Of a DNA stretch of 64,000 nt, positions 52,544-59,530 are shown in pieces; within the stretch, counting starts at the first letter, position 1; every line of letters starts with the position of its first letter. Made by a program: the position numbers and the translations under genes. Origin of the DNA: Deltaproteobacteria bacterium. Lineage in GTDB: Bacteria; Myxococcota_A; UBA9160; JAJDAL01. The DNA lies in the NCBI GenBank assembly GCA_029261875.1, contig JAJDAL010000005.1:62001-126000 (forward strand), in the 5' to 3' direction. The notes under the pieces were generated by a model. The model worked only from the letters and a program-made list of their open reading frames with translations, ran no database searches and was not told the origin of the DNA.

Positions 52544-52572
52544 TTGTTTGTATGTACAGTTGTGCATATAAT
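52544..52572 (+). promoter_or_regulatory. Promoter of the brnTA operon
   Basis: TTGTTT (52544-52549), 17-base spacer and perfect TATAAT (52567-52572). The -10 ends six bases before the brnT ATG, so the mRNA is probably leaderless. Confidence 0.7.
52551..52568 (+). promoter_or_regulatory. Candidate BrnA operator (inverted repeat)
   Basis: TATGTACA and TGTGCATA form an inverted repeat with a two-base gap and one mismatch, placed across the spacer and -10 of the brnTA promoter. BrnA antitoxins repress their own operon. Confidence 0.55.
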
Positions 52573-52578
52573 CTGTCG

Positions 52579-52845
52579 ATGGTTCAGTGGGACCCCAAGA
52601 AGGCTGCCGAGAATGCTCGCAAACATGGGGTCGATTTCGCGGACGCAGCCACAGCACTGACGGATGAACGAGCAATTACTCTCGCAGATGACGACGAAGA
52701 CGAAGAGAGATTTGTGACAATCGGAATGGATGCTTTGGGCAGGGTGCTCGTAGTGTCGTACACCTGGCGGGAAGACGAGCCGCGTATCATCTCCGCTCGG
52801 AATGCTACGAAACCCGAACGCCGACAGTACGGAAACAAGCGATGA
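52579..52845 (+). CDS. brnT: BrnT family toxin
   Basis: Predicted type II toxin of 88 aa with a RelE-like ribonuclease fold. The family pattern is complete: WDPKKAAENARKHGVDFADA at the start, DDEDEERFVTIGMDALGRVLVVSYT in the middle and RIISARNATKPERRQYGNKR at the end. It overlaps brnA by four bases (ATGA). It is located just left of the attC/cassette region, where toxin-antitoxin modules often stabilise arrays. Confidence 0.9.
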   Translation: MVQWDPKKAAENARKHGVDFADAATALTDERAITLADDDEDEERFVTIGMDALGRVLVVSYTWREDEPRIISARNATKPERRQYGNKR

Positions 52846-53183
52846 GAAAAGAATACGACTTCAGCAAAGGTAAACGTGGGGCGGTGCTTGAGGTAGCCCC
52901 CGGAAAGACCCGCATCACGATTCGGGTGGACGACAATGTCCTTGAATGGTTCCGGAAGCAAGCTCACAAAGCCGGGGGCGGAAACTACCAGTCGATGATC
53001 AATGAAGCGCTTCGGGAACACGTAGAAAACGAGGTGGAGCCCCTCGAAGAGACGTTCCGGCGTGTGTTGCGAGAGGAACTCCCGAAGAAACGGGTCGCAG
53101 CAACGGTCAGGGGAAAGAAAGTGGAGAAGTCCCGAACAAAGGGGAAGAAGAAGTCCCGCTCCAGAAAGACATCCCGCGCCTGA
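52842..53183 (+). CDS. brnA: BrnA family antitoxin, C-terminally extended
   Basis: Antitoxin of 113 aa that binds BrnT and represses the operon through a ribbon-helix-helix-like domain. The core is KTRITIRVDDNVLEWFRKQA and GGNYQSMINEALREHV. The tail after residue ~85 is unusually rich in Lys, Arg and Ser, which lengthens the protein compared with typical BrnA (~80-100 aa) and may help DNA binding. Confidence 0.85.
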   Translation: MRKEYDFSKGKRGAVLEVAPGKTRITIRVDDNVLEWFRKQAHKAGGGNYQSMINEALREHVENEVEPLEETFRRVLREELPKKRVAATVRGKKVEKSRTKGKKKSRSRKTSRA

Positions 53184-53189
53184 GTTGCG

Positions 53190-53315
53190 GCCTAAACGGA
53201 CTTGTCACTCAGTAGCGCATCCGGGGCCGGTCGAGTGCCAGTTGTCGATGCTAGAAGGCTATCAAGGCCCTATTGGAACGCGCTGTTGATCGTCAGCTGC
53301 AACCGCTTGCTTGGC
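53190..53315 (-). repeat. attC-like site, left end of cassette region
   Basis: Left end GCCTAAAC (53190-53197) and right end with GTCAGCTGCAACCGCTT followed by GCTTGGC (53309-53315). The right arm closely matches the arm of the site at 55797-55928. The left arm is decayed. Confidence 0.45.
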
Positions 53316-53666
53316 CGCCAGATGCACTCGTCTACGAAACCTTGGCTCAGTCTGCTGCGTTCGCGGCAGCATCGACGAAGCTCCGAATAGTGCCCTCCGC
53401 CGATTGCTTGTTAGATGGCTCTACCAGATTCAGCTCGCTGCCAGCAACCGGAACGGTGCGGAGAAGGGCTTGGATATCGCTGTGGTCGAGAAAACTGATG
53501 CAGGCGGCGTGACGCAGGCGGCCTCGTGGGACGCCTTGGATGTTGGAATCCTACCAGGGTCGATTGGACTCAGCCCGCACCGGCCAGCGACAGCGCTTTG
53601 TTGGGCGACGCGCCTCGGGTGCGAGGCGTTGCGTGTCTGCAGCGACTGCTCGTTGATCGTGCGTCT
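53316..53666. other. Non-coding stretch with isolated attC cores
   Basis: About 350 bases without a convincing gene. Contains GTTAGAT (53410-53416, exact GTTRRRY) and GTTGGGC (53600-53606), both preceded by CTT-rich arms like those of the better attC sites, and an extended -10-like TGGTAGGAT on the minus strand (53548-53556). Probably two degenerate attC sites or an eroded cassette. Confidence 0.4.
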
Positions 53667-54560
53667 TTACTCACTCTCAGGTCCCGCTAGTCGGGCTAGC
53701 GCCAAACGTTCGGTCTCCGTCGCGCGGTCGGTTCGATCCAGGGGCGCGAAGTAGCGGGCTGAGAGCTTTTCCCCGCCGATATCCTCGAGCAGCTCGAATC
53801 CACGTGCGCGCAGAAAGCCCGCGGTTTCCGTCGGGTCGAGTCCGAAGCGGAAGGGTTCACCAACGAACCGCACGGCAAACAGAAGCCGCCTGCCGCCGGG
53901 AAACGATCGCGTGCCGTCGATCAACGCGCGGTCCATGTAGGTCAGCACGACCTCGCTGCCGCGCTTCATCGTTGCGAGTACCCGCAAGGTCGCGTCGACG
54001 GCGTCCGCCGGAAGGTACTGCGTCACACCCTCCCAAATCACGAACGACGGCGAGTCGAACCGGAACCCAGCGGAGCGCAGTTGTTCGCCCAGGTCCTGGC
54101 GATCGAAGTCGACACCGACGAAGCGAACGCGTTCTCGGATCGCCTCAATATCCGCGCCAAGACGGGTGCGCTTGAACGCTTGCGTGTCGGGATGATCGAC
54201 CTCGTACACCAGTGCGTTCTCGATGCCCGGTATACGGAGCGCCCGAGTATCGTAGCCCGCGCCGAGAATCAGGATCTGAGGCGTTCCGCGACGAAGAGCC
54301 GCCGTGAGCGCCTCGTCGATGAAGGCCGTCCGCGCGACCGCGTACGGGAGCAGACCCGGTCCGATCTGGTCGATGCAATACAAGATGGCCCGACGCGAGG
54401 CACGGCCGCGGAGACGCCGGACCATCCACAACCCGTCTCTACCCAAGAAGCGTTCTGCGTACGGATCCTCGAACAGCCGTTTTTCCGGCGCTTGCAGGCT
54501 CTCGATGGCGCGAGCGAAAGCGACGGCTTGCGCAGTCTGGGAAGGTTTCCCTTCTCTCAT
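53667..54560 (-). CDS. SAM-dependent methyltransferase, TIGR00027/LCM-like
   Basis: Methyltransferase of 297 aa. The family start QTAQAVAFARAIESL, the SAM-binding strand PQILILGAGYDTRALRI, VYEVDHPDTQAFKRTRL and FVIWEGVTQYLPADAVDATL are all visible. Such proteins O-methylate a carboxylate or polyketide-like substrate. It is the left-most gene of the minus-strand cassette run; attC-like cores lie downstream of its stop. The start ATG at 54560 is preferred over the longer shadow frame. Confidence 0.88.
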   Translation of the reverse strand: MREGKPSQTAQAVAFARAIESLQAPEKRLFEDPYAERFLGRDGLWMVRRLRGRASRRAILYCIDQIGPGLLPYAVARTAFIDEALTAALRRGTPQILILGAGYDTRALRIPGIENALVYEVDHPDTQAFKRTRLGADIEAIRERVRFVGVDFDRQDLGEQLRSAGFRFDSPSFVIWEGVTQYLPADAVDATLRVLATMKRGSEVVLTYMDRALIDGTRSFPGGRRLLFAVRFVGEPFRFGLDPTETAGFLRARGFELLEDIGGEKLSARYFAPLDRTDRATETERLALARLAGPESE

Positions 54561-54618
54561 CTGGAGAACGTGAACGATCCCGGGCAGTCTGTCGAGGGGG
54601 GTGAGCTGCGCAGCGGCG

Positions 54619-54948
54619 TTATGAGTAGTAGAGGTTGAGAAACGCAGCAAAACCCAGCGCCAACGCAACGAGGAACCCAATCCCCGTCCAAAGGTCTCCA
54701 GGGTTTGCGCGACTGGCTCGCTTCTCGGAAGGTTCCTGCGACTCCAGTATTTCGCGTGCGGTCGACTCGTCATCGGACGCAACGAGCAACTTGACGCTCG
54801 CGGCGAACGACAGCGGGGGATAGGTGCCGCCCGCATCGTCTCCTTGAATCTCAAACGAAATGCCGTGGGATTCGAGCAGTGATCCTGCCAGCTCAGCCGT
54901 GACACGATTCGGGAAGCTCGCTACCTCGACTCGATTCGGTTCCGACAT
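54619..54948 (-). CDS. DUF2007-like domain protein with C-terminal membrane helix
   Basis: Protein of 109 aa. The N-terminal part VEVASFPNRVTAELAGSLLESHGISFEIQGDDAGG is typical for DUF2007 signal-transducing PII-like domains, and a single membrane helix (about 87-106) ends the protein. The stop TAA lies within TCATAAC, a sequence like an attC core. No ribosome site is seen. A cassette gene is likely. Confidence 0.8.
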   Translation of the reverse strand: MSEPNRVEVASFPNRVTAELAGSLLESHGISFEIQGDDAGGTYPPLSFAASVKLLVASDDESTAREILESQEPSEKRASRANPGDLWTGIGFLVALALGFAAFLNLYYS

Positions 54949-55038
54949 AGTCAAGTATTCGGATTTTCCCTGACTGTCTTGAGCTCCTGCCGCCCAACGA
55001 GGGAGTCAGCACGTCCTGGCCGCTGGAAAGCGTTCCAC

Positions 55039-55329
55039 CTAGCCGAACTGATCGTGGGCAAAGCTCATCGCAAAAAAGACAACCCCCGCGATGGTGACAA
55101 GCCACCCCAGAAGTTGCGCCTCAGGTCCAACGACGACGACATCCCAAAGTCGACTATTGATTCGATATCGCTTGGATAGAACGATTGAAACACCGTAGAT
55201 CGCGATGCCAATTCCGAGCCCGGGCTTCCAGAAGAACAACGATACGAACCCACCGAGCAACGCGAGGAAACCGAGGTCTTCGGCGGGAGTAAGCGGATCC
55301 TTGGGATCGTCGTACTTCAGGAAGTGCAT
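55039..55329 (-). CDS. Small membrane protein, unknown function
   Basis: Protein of 96 aa with two or three helices (FLALLGGFVSLFFW, GLGIGIAIYGVSIVL, LLGWLVTIAGVVFFAMSFA) and a charged N-terminus. The ATG at 55329 is preferred over the longer frame, which runs through the end of the next gene. An attC-like GCCCAAC core lies downstream at 54992. Function unknown. Confidence 0.65.
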   Translation of the reverse strand: MHFLKYDDPKDPLTPAEDLGFLALLGGFVSLFFWKPGLGIGIAIYGVSIVLSKRYRINSRLWDVVVVGPEAQLLGWLVTIAGVVFFAMSFAHDQFG

Positions 55330-55350
55330 GATTCGGAATCCGACCGCGCC

Positions 55351-55357
55351 GTTAGGC
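55351..55357 (-). repeat. attC core GTTAGGC at the stop of the flavin-binding protein gene
   Basis: GTTAGGC (exact GTTRRRY on the plus strand) overlaps the TAA stop codon of the minus-strand gene, as GCCTAAC. Only 21 bases separate it from the next start codon, so the rest of the site is lost or very short. Confidence 0.4.
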
Positions 55358-55780
55358 AGCAACGCCTCGCATGCCGGATACCTTCGACAGGGACACGCGT
55401 ACAAGAAGTTCGCCTCCCACAGAATTCCGCTCTGCGGTCGAGTCGACGGAGTCGGAAGGCACGTAGCGCGCCGCAATGCGGCGGGCCCAATGGAGAAGAT
55501 CAGCATGGGTCGGTCGCTCCACGTTGGCGACGCCTTCGACCAGGACGAAGCCGTAGGGAAAGGTCTCGTCGTCTACCGAGATCATGACTCGCGGGTCGCG
55601 CTGAAGAATCTTGCCCTTGAGCGAAGACTCAAGCGTCATGAAAACCACGTCATCTCTGTCCAAGACGAACCAAACGGGAGCGACGTGGGGACGGCCATCC
55701 TTCCGAACGGTCGCGAGCTTGGCCGTACGGGAGCCGTGGGTCAGGAAATCTCGACATTCCGTTGTTGTGAGTCGCGTCAT
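55352..55780 (-). CDS. Pyridoxamine 5'-phosphate oxidase family protein
   Basis: Flavin- or F420-binding split-barrel protein of 142 aa. Family landmarks are HGSRTAKLATVRKDGRPHVAPVWF and DVVFMTLESSLKGKILQRDPRVMISVDDE. Such proteins reduce small molecules with F420 or FMN. It is a single-gene cassette candidate with an attC core on its 3' side and a clear attC (55797-55928) on its 5' side belonging to the next gene. Confidence 0.88.
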   Translation of the reverse strand: MTRLTTTECRDFLTHGSRTAKLATVRKDGRPHVAPVWFVLDRDDVVFMTLESSLKGKILQRDPRVMISVDDETFPYGFVLVEGVANVERPTHADLLHWARRIAARYVPSDSVDSTAERNSVGGELLVRVSLSKVSGMRGVAA

Positions 55781-55796
55781 GGGGAAGCTCGTTGCC

Positions 55797-55928
55797 GCCG
55801 ATCGAATGGATGGGCGTTCAGCTGCGAGCGGGGCCGCCGTGACCCGCGCAGCGATTCCGCTACGTCGCTCGGAAGGCTACCAAATCCAGTCCCTCGCCGG
55901 GCTCGTCAGCTGCAACGGCTTGTTGGGC
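55797..55928 (-). repeat. attC recombination site
   Basis: 132-bp imperfect palindrome downstream of the DUF2442 gene. The right arm (CAGCTGCAACGGCTT then GTTGGGC at 55922-55928) pairs with the left arm (GGGCGTT-CAGCTGC, 55812-55825) with one unpaired base. This is the structure of attC sites, with an extrahelical base in one arm, for a cassette transcribed on the minus strand. The left core is degenerate (GCCGATC). Confidence 0.7.
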
Positions 55929-55944
55929 GGCTCTCGCGTCTAGT

Positions 55945-56181
55945 CTAGGCTGGGATTCCGTTGAGAAGACCCGAGATACTCAGGTCCTCGTCAAGTTCGG
56001 GCCAATGAATTCCTGCGCCGTCACCCAGGAGTTCACAGTTTTGACGCTGCTCGGCGGTTGCGTGAAGCAGGCGGGGGAACCAGGCAAGGGGGGCTGAGAT
56101 AACTCGACCATCGGACAACCGAACCGATAGTTCGTCCTCCGAGAACGTAACTTCTATTGCGCGTGCGTCGGTGCTAGGCAT
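55945..56181 (-). CDS. DUF2442 domain protein
   Basis: Small protein of 78 aa with the DUF2442 pattern: VTFSEDELSVRLSDGRVISAPLAWFPRLLHAT and WPELDEDLSISGLLNG. DUF2442 genes are usually paired with DUF4160 genes in a module that may be a toxin-antitoxin-like system. Here the ATG at 56181 overlaps the end of the DUF4160 remnant immediately upstream. Confidence 0.85.
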   Translation of the reverse strand: MPSTDARAIEVTFSEDELSVRLSDGRVISAPLAWFPRLLHATAEQRQNCELLGDGAGIHWPELDEDLSISGLLNGIPA

Positions 56182-56433
56182 CGAAGTACTCACGCCAAGC
56201 CTCCTCAAGCATCTCGCGGTATTCGCTCACGACCCGCTCAACGTCGCGAAGTTCATGCCCCGCGAAACCCGTGGCAGATGCTAGGCGACCGGGCGAAGCC
56301 AGAACTTAGCAAGAGCATGGTCGCGCTGAACATGGACGTGGACCGGCTCTAAACCTTCGTTACTAAAGAAGAAGATTCGATAGGGACCGACACGGAGTAC
56401 CGTAGGCACAGGGACAAGTTGGATCTGTCCCAT
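56174..56433 (-). pseudogene. DUF4160 gene broken by a one-base deletion
   Basis: The first half reads VPTVLRVGPYRIFFFSNEG and HVHVQRDHALAKFWLRPVA, the second half (in the +1 frame) SATGFAGHELRDVERVVSEY and MLEEAWREYFDA, which together cover a full DUF4160 protein. At 56281-56284 one base is missing where a Leu codon (VALAS) is expected, giving a TAG stop. The ATG at 56433 or a GTG at 56409 may be the original start. It could also be a sequencing error. Confidence 0.7.
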
Positions 56434-56471
56434 GACGAATTCGGTCACACACCACTGAATCGTCTAAGGGA

Positions 56472-56858
56472 CTAGGCGGCGGGGCGCTTGGGGGATTTGA
56501 GTCGAGCGAGAACAAGGTCCCAGTCCGGTCCGACCATTCTGCGGCACAGGAAATCCAAACCAAGTCGGATGGGGTTGTATCGGGCCAGCGCGGAGCGAGG
56601 ACTTGCGAACTTCCTGATTCGCTTGATCAGCCACTCTCGTTCGTACGGCGCGAGGCCCGGCATGGGGACCAAACAGATCGGGGCGAACGCGGGGACGATC
56701 TCTGAGTGAAACATGCGATCGAGCTCTTCGGTGGTGAAGCCCGATTTCCCGAGTGCATCAGCGATATTTGGGATCGATACCTCTTCGTCGACCCAAAATG
56801 CGGAGATTGCACGCCAGACAGGGAGCCGTTTCAACACGTCCTTCTCGGTGAGCTGCAT
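56472..56858 (-). CDS. DUF7079 family protein
   Basis: Protein of 128 aa, all helical, matching DUF7079: LKRLPVWRAISAFWVDEEV at the start, GFTTEELDRMFHSEIVPAFAP in the middle and PYEREWLIKRIRK at the end. Members are often found in integron cassettes. An attC-like remnant follows its stop and a clear attC lies beyond its start. Function unknown. Confidence 0.8.
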   Translation of the reverse strand: MQLTEKDVLKRLPVWRAISAFWVDEEVSIPNIADALGKSGFTTEELDRMFHSEIVPAFAPICLVPMPGLAPYEREWLIKRIRKFASPRSALARYNPIRLGLDFLCRRMVGPDWDLVLARLKSPKRPAA

Positions 56859-56877
56859 CTTTGAACAACCCCACGCC

Positions 56878-57013
56878 GCTTAACGGATCGGCCGCTCAGC
56901 TGCGGGCCCGCGGAAACGCCCCGCCAGCCGCGCCCCAAGCCGTGGCCAGAAGCTACCAAAGCCCCAGAAAGCCGGATCGACTGTGGGCCGTCAGCTGCAG
57001 TGGCTTGTGCGGC
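56878..57013 (-). repeat. attC recombination site
   Basis: 136-bp imperfect palindrome downstream of the repeat protein gene. Left core GCTTAAC (56878-56884, exact RYYYAAC); arms GCCGCT-CAGCTGC and GTCAGCTGCAGTGGC pair except for one extrahelical G and one A. The right core is degenerate (GTGCGGC, 57007-57013). The extra base is in the arm next to the gene stop, consistent with a minus-strand cassette. Confidence 0.75.
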
Positions 57014-57055
57014 GACCACCGAAGACGGGTCATGCGGCCCGGGCAGAGGGGCGGC

Positions 57056-57304
57056 TTAGAGGTCTTCGCCGCTCGGGAGATCTCCATCCGGGAGATCTTG
57101 ATCGGGAAGATCGCCGTCCGGGAGATCTTCGTCGGGAAGGTCTTGGTCCGGAAGATCCCCGTCAGGAAGATCGCGCTGCTCTGTGCCCTCGGAGGGCGCT
57201 TCAGCCGAAGTTTGCTGCCCATGCACTGGTGCGGGCACCGACCAATCGAGCATGGTGGTGAGAAGACCTAGGACGATGGCGAGACTGATCTTGGGGTGAC
57301 GCAT
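57056..57304 (-). CDS. Secreted protein with DLPDx repeats
   Basis: Protein of 82 aa. The ATG at 57304 gives a signal peptide ending near VHG. Residues 45-79 are seven tandem copies of Asp-Leu-Pro-Asp-x (x = G, Q or E, the last one DLPSG), encoded by seven 15-base repeats (57068-57172). The acidic repeat may bind cations. Known cassettes often encode secreted proteins of unknown function. Confidence 0.6.
   Translation of the reverse strand: MRHPKISLAIVLGLLTTMLDWSVPAPVHGQQTSAEAPSEGTEQRDLPDGDLPDQDLPDEDLPDGDLPDQDLPDGDLPSGEDL
57068..57172 (-). repeat. Seven tandem 15-bp repeats inside the cassette gene
   Basis: Period of 15 bases with about 80-90 percent identity between units, coding for DLPDx. 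Differences are mostly at third codon positions. Confidence 0.75.
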
Positions 57305-57614
57305 TGGGCAGCTCCTCGGCATTGCGCGTTCTCCATCAGTCGACGTTGGTCGCCTAACGGAATGGGTAGCTGCGACGAACGCTGACCGTCAGCGTAGAGG
57401 CAATCCAAGGCCCGGCGCCTGGAATTCTATCACGATTGGAACAGCGCGTTCGTTGTCTGAACTTCTCCAGGAAAGTGTCCACGGTTCCGGGGGAAGTCCA
57501 TGTTGCTTAACCCCGTGTCTACTTTGTCGGGGGAAGATCAGTGCTCACTCCGCCCGCCTCACGAAATGGGGCTTCAGCTGCGACGAACGCTGGGCGTCGC
57601 GGCGGGCCAGGAAT
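57305..57614. other. Non-coding cassette junction with attC-like repeats
   Basis: Contains a GCCTAAC core (57352-57358), a possible right core GTTGTCT (57452-57458) and two exact copies of AGCTGCGACGAACGCTG (57368-57384 and 57576-57592), an attC left-arm sequence. A TGATAGAAT extended -10 lies on the minus strand at 57424-57432 and may serve the repeat protein gene. No gene seen. Confidence 0.5.
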
Positions 57615-58043
57615 TTACCTCCGGCCCGGAACGTCGTAGTTCAAACCGATCGAACTGAACCCCGTTTTTCGGTCGAATTCGGAATGCAGGTCGCCCCAAG
57701 GGTATGGCCCAATCGGTAGTTGCCACACGCTGTTGATGAGGTCGTCGTGCGCTTGCTTCCGAAGCATTTCCTTCGCTTCGCACCACGATCCGAATTCGGG
57801 CAGGTCGTTCGTGATGGATACCGCCGACAAAATCTCACCATTGAACGTGAGGACGATGCTGTACGGAGCGCCTTGGAACAGCTTTGGGCCAATTGAATAG
57901 GAACACCACGGATCGTTCCGGATTGTAAGCTTCGCTCCTTTCGCCATCGAGCTCGCCAGGAACGCCGCCTTCTCCAGGTCCGGTCCGATCTCGAAATCTG
58001 GTTCGTTGAATCGGATTGCGCCTGAATCCTTGGATAGTCGCAT
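57615..58043 (-). CDS. Cassette-borne hypothetical protein
   Basis: Protein of 142 aa, family not recognised. The C-terminus HSEFDRKTGFSSIGLNYD and the central WCSYSIGPKLFQGAPYSIVLTFNGE suggest a mixed alpha/beta fold; similar endings are common among proteins of integron cassettes. A GCCTAAC core lies 12 bases upstream of the ATG, as expected for the start of a cassette. Confidence 0.6.
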   Translation of the reverse strand: MRLSKDSGAIRFNEPDFEIGPDLEKAAFLASSMAKGAKLTIRNDPWCSYSIGPKLFQGAPYSIVLTFNGEILSAVSITNDLPEFGSWCEAKEMLRKQAHDDLINSVWQLPIGPYPWGDLHSEFDRKTGFSSIGLNYDVPGRR

Positions 58044-58054
58044 TGGCCCGTGCC

Positions 58055-58061
58055 GCCTAAC
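58055..58061 (-). repeat. attC core overlapping the stop codon of the SDR gene
   Basis: GCCTAAC on the plus strand (GTTAGGC on the minus strand). The TAG stop of the SDR gene lies inside it, and the cassette gene starts 12 bases further on. There is no second arm between the SDR gene and the core. Confidence 0.5.
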
Positions 58062-59055
58062 GGACCGGGTGGATGAGCGGAGATTCGTCGGCGGTGAGTT
58101 CTGTCAGCCGAACGCTTTCGTCCCACAGCTCGGCGGCGCGTGCTTCGTCGTAGGAGAGTTTCGATGAGCGTCCTTCCCGGAACTTTGTGTGCGAAGGGAA
58201 GTACTTGCCCGACGTGTTCTCGAGTGCAGGGTCGCGCGCCACGCGTGCGAGCGCGGCGCCGGAGTGTTGGGCCGTGTTGATCCCCGCTACCAACCGGCTC
58301 GCGATGCGCCCGATCGGCGGCCCGAGTCGGTCCCAGATCCAGCGCGCCACGGGCGGGTAGTCGCGCGCGAGGCCGGAGCCGGGTACCAGGCCGGGCTCGA
58401 AGGCGTTCACCGAGAGCGGTGCTTGAGGGGCCTGACCCAGGCCGTGGGCCCTCAGCCGTCGGATCAGCTCGTAGGTAAACCACACGTTGCAGAGCTTGCT
58501 GTTCACGTAGGCGACGCGACCATTGAACTTTTCGGGGCCGGAGCCACCGGTCGCGGCCAGCGCCTCGACGCTCTTGACGTCGGGCTTCGGCATCCCGGTA
58601 AAGAGTTCCGGATCGTGCACCCCCGAAGCCACCACAACGACCCGCGACGGCGCGTTGGCGATCAACCGACGCATCAGCAGGTTGACGAGGAGGAAGTGTC
58701 CGAGGTGATTCACCGCGAAGGTCGTCTCGAAACCGTCGGGTGTCATGCGCAGCCCGTTCATCTGGAGGCCGGCATTGCAGATCAGGGTCTGGATCGGGAG
58801 ATCGCGGGCTTCGATCTCCTTCGCGAACTGGCGCACCGAGGCGAGCGAGCCCAGGTCGAGCGCCAGCGCCTCGATCGGCTCGCAGCCGGATTCCTCGCTG
58901 ATCCGATCCGCCGCTTCCTCGGACGCCTCGCGGTCGCGGCTGGCCACGAGGATGCGGGCCCCGTCCATGGCCAGCGCCCGAACGCACTCGTACCCGATCC
59001 CGGAATTTCCCCCGGTCACCAGGGTGACGCCTCGAACCGCTGATTCTTCCACCAT
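58057..59055 (-). CDS. Short-chain dehydrogenase/reductase (retinol-dehydrogenase-like)
   Basis: NAD(P)-dependent oxidoreductase of 332 aa. Cofactor motif TGGNSGIG (16-23), the NAG motif ICNAGLQMNG, the catalytic Ser/Tyr/Lys in VVVASGVH and VAYVNSKL. It has the length and layout of retinol or protochlorophyllide-like SDRs. The GC content and codon use appear higher than in the adjacent cassette genes, so this may be an ordinary chromosomal gene embedded in the array. Its stop codon lies within an attC core. Confidence 0.88.
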   Translation of the reverse strand: MVEESAVRGVTLVTGGNSGIGYECVRALAMDGARILVASRDREASEEAADRISEESGCEPIEALALDLGSLASVRQFAKEIEARDLPIQTLICNAGLQMNGLRMTPDGFETTFAVNHLGHFLLVNLLMRRLIANAPSRVVVVASGVHDPELFTGMPKPDVKSVEALAATGGSGPEKFNGRVAYVNSKLCNVWFTYELIRRLRAHGLGQAPQAPLSVNAFEPGLVPGSGLARDYPPVARWIWDRLGPPIGRIASRLVAGINTAQHSGAALARVARDPALENTSGKYFPSHTKFREGRSSKLSYDEARAAELWDESVRLTELTADESPLIHPVR

Positions 59056-59114
59056 GATTGCCCTCTGGCGCGCTGGGTAGTTCTAGCTCGAATCCGTCGA
59101 CGACGCTCGGTCGA

Positions 59115-59408
59115 TCAGTCACACCAATCGAGCGTCGCCTCGTACTCGGAGATATAGAACTCGATGGGCTTCGCCGTGCCGGTTCCGCGGATTTCCCCGG
59201 TCAGCTTGTTGACGATGAAGGGTGCATTTCCGAAAAGTTGATACTGGTCGTCGCGCGTTTCGAGATAGCGTTGGGAGTTGTAGAAGAACACCCAGCCCCA
59301 CGGTTTCTCGATCGTCAAGCCGTCGTCGAGGCCGAACGGGTTATCGGGGCGAGCGGGCTGAGAGATGGCATCGACGACAAGGGCCCGCGCTTCTTCGAGA
59401 GTGAGCAA
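59115..59408 (-). CDS. Immunity-protein-35/YrhB-like protein
   Basis: Protein of 97 aa: LTLEEARALVVDAISQP at the start, GLTIEKPWGWVFFYNSQRYLE in the middle and GNAPFIVNKLTGEIRGTG near the end, the layout of YrhB/Imm35 proteins. These are immunity or chaperone-like proteins often found in cassette arrays. The TTG at 59408 has a GGGGGA site seven bases upstream. Its 3' flank lacks a clear attC. Confidence 0.75.
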   Translation of the reverse strand: MLTLEEARALVVDAISQPARPDNPFGLDDGLTIEKPWGWVFFYNSQRYLETRDDQYQLFGNAPFIVNKLTGEIRGTGTAKPIEFYISEYEATLDWCD

Positions 59409-59530
59409 TTGATTTCCCCCAATAGAATGGGCGCTCCGTTGCGTAGCGGAGGCGAATGGATCGGGTGCGTTTCGGGCCACCCGCACATCTTCGATTGAAG
59501 CGTCTCGTTTTCGGTGCCGAACGGCAAGAC

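Noticed and set aside
54566-54635. attC site between the DUF2007 and methyltransferase genes
   Set aside because: A core-like TCATAAC and a CAGCTCAC arm are present, but no complementary second arm can be found in the 58 bases available.
56281-56283. TAG in the DUF4160 gene as a recoded codon (pyrrolysine or readthrough)
   Set aside because: The sequence after it matches the family only in another frame, so it is a frameshift, not recoding.
57068-57172. Tandem repeat as a CRISPR array
   Set aside because: Units are 15 bp without spacers and code for a regular peptide repeat.
57641-59122. 493-aa minus-strand open frame
   Set aside because: Shadow of the SDR gene and the cassette gene at 57615; rich in Arg and Pro with no family signal.
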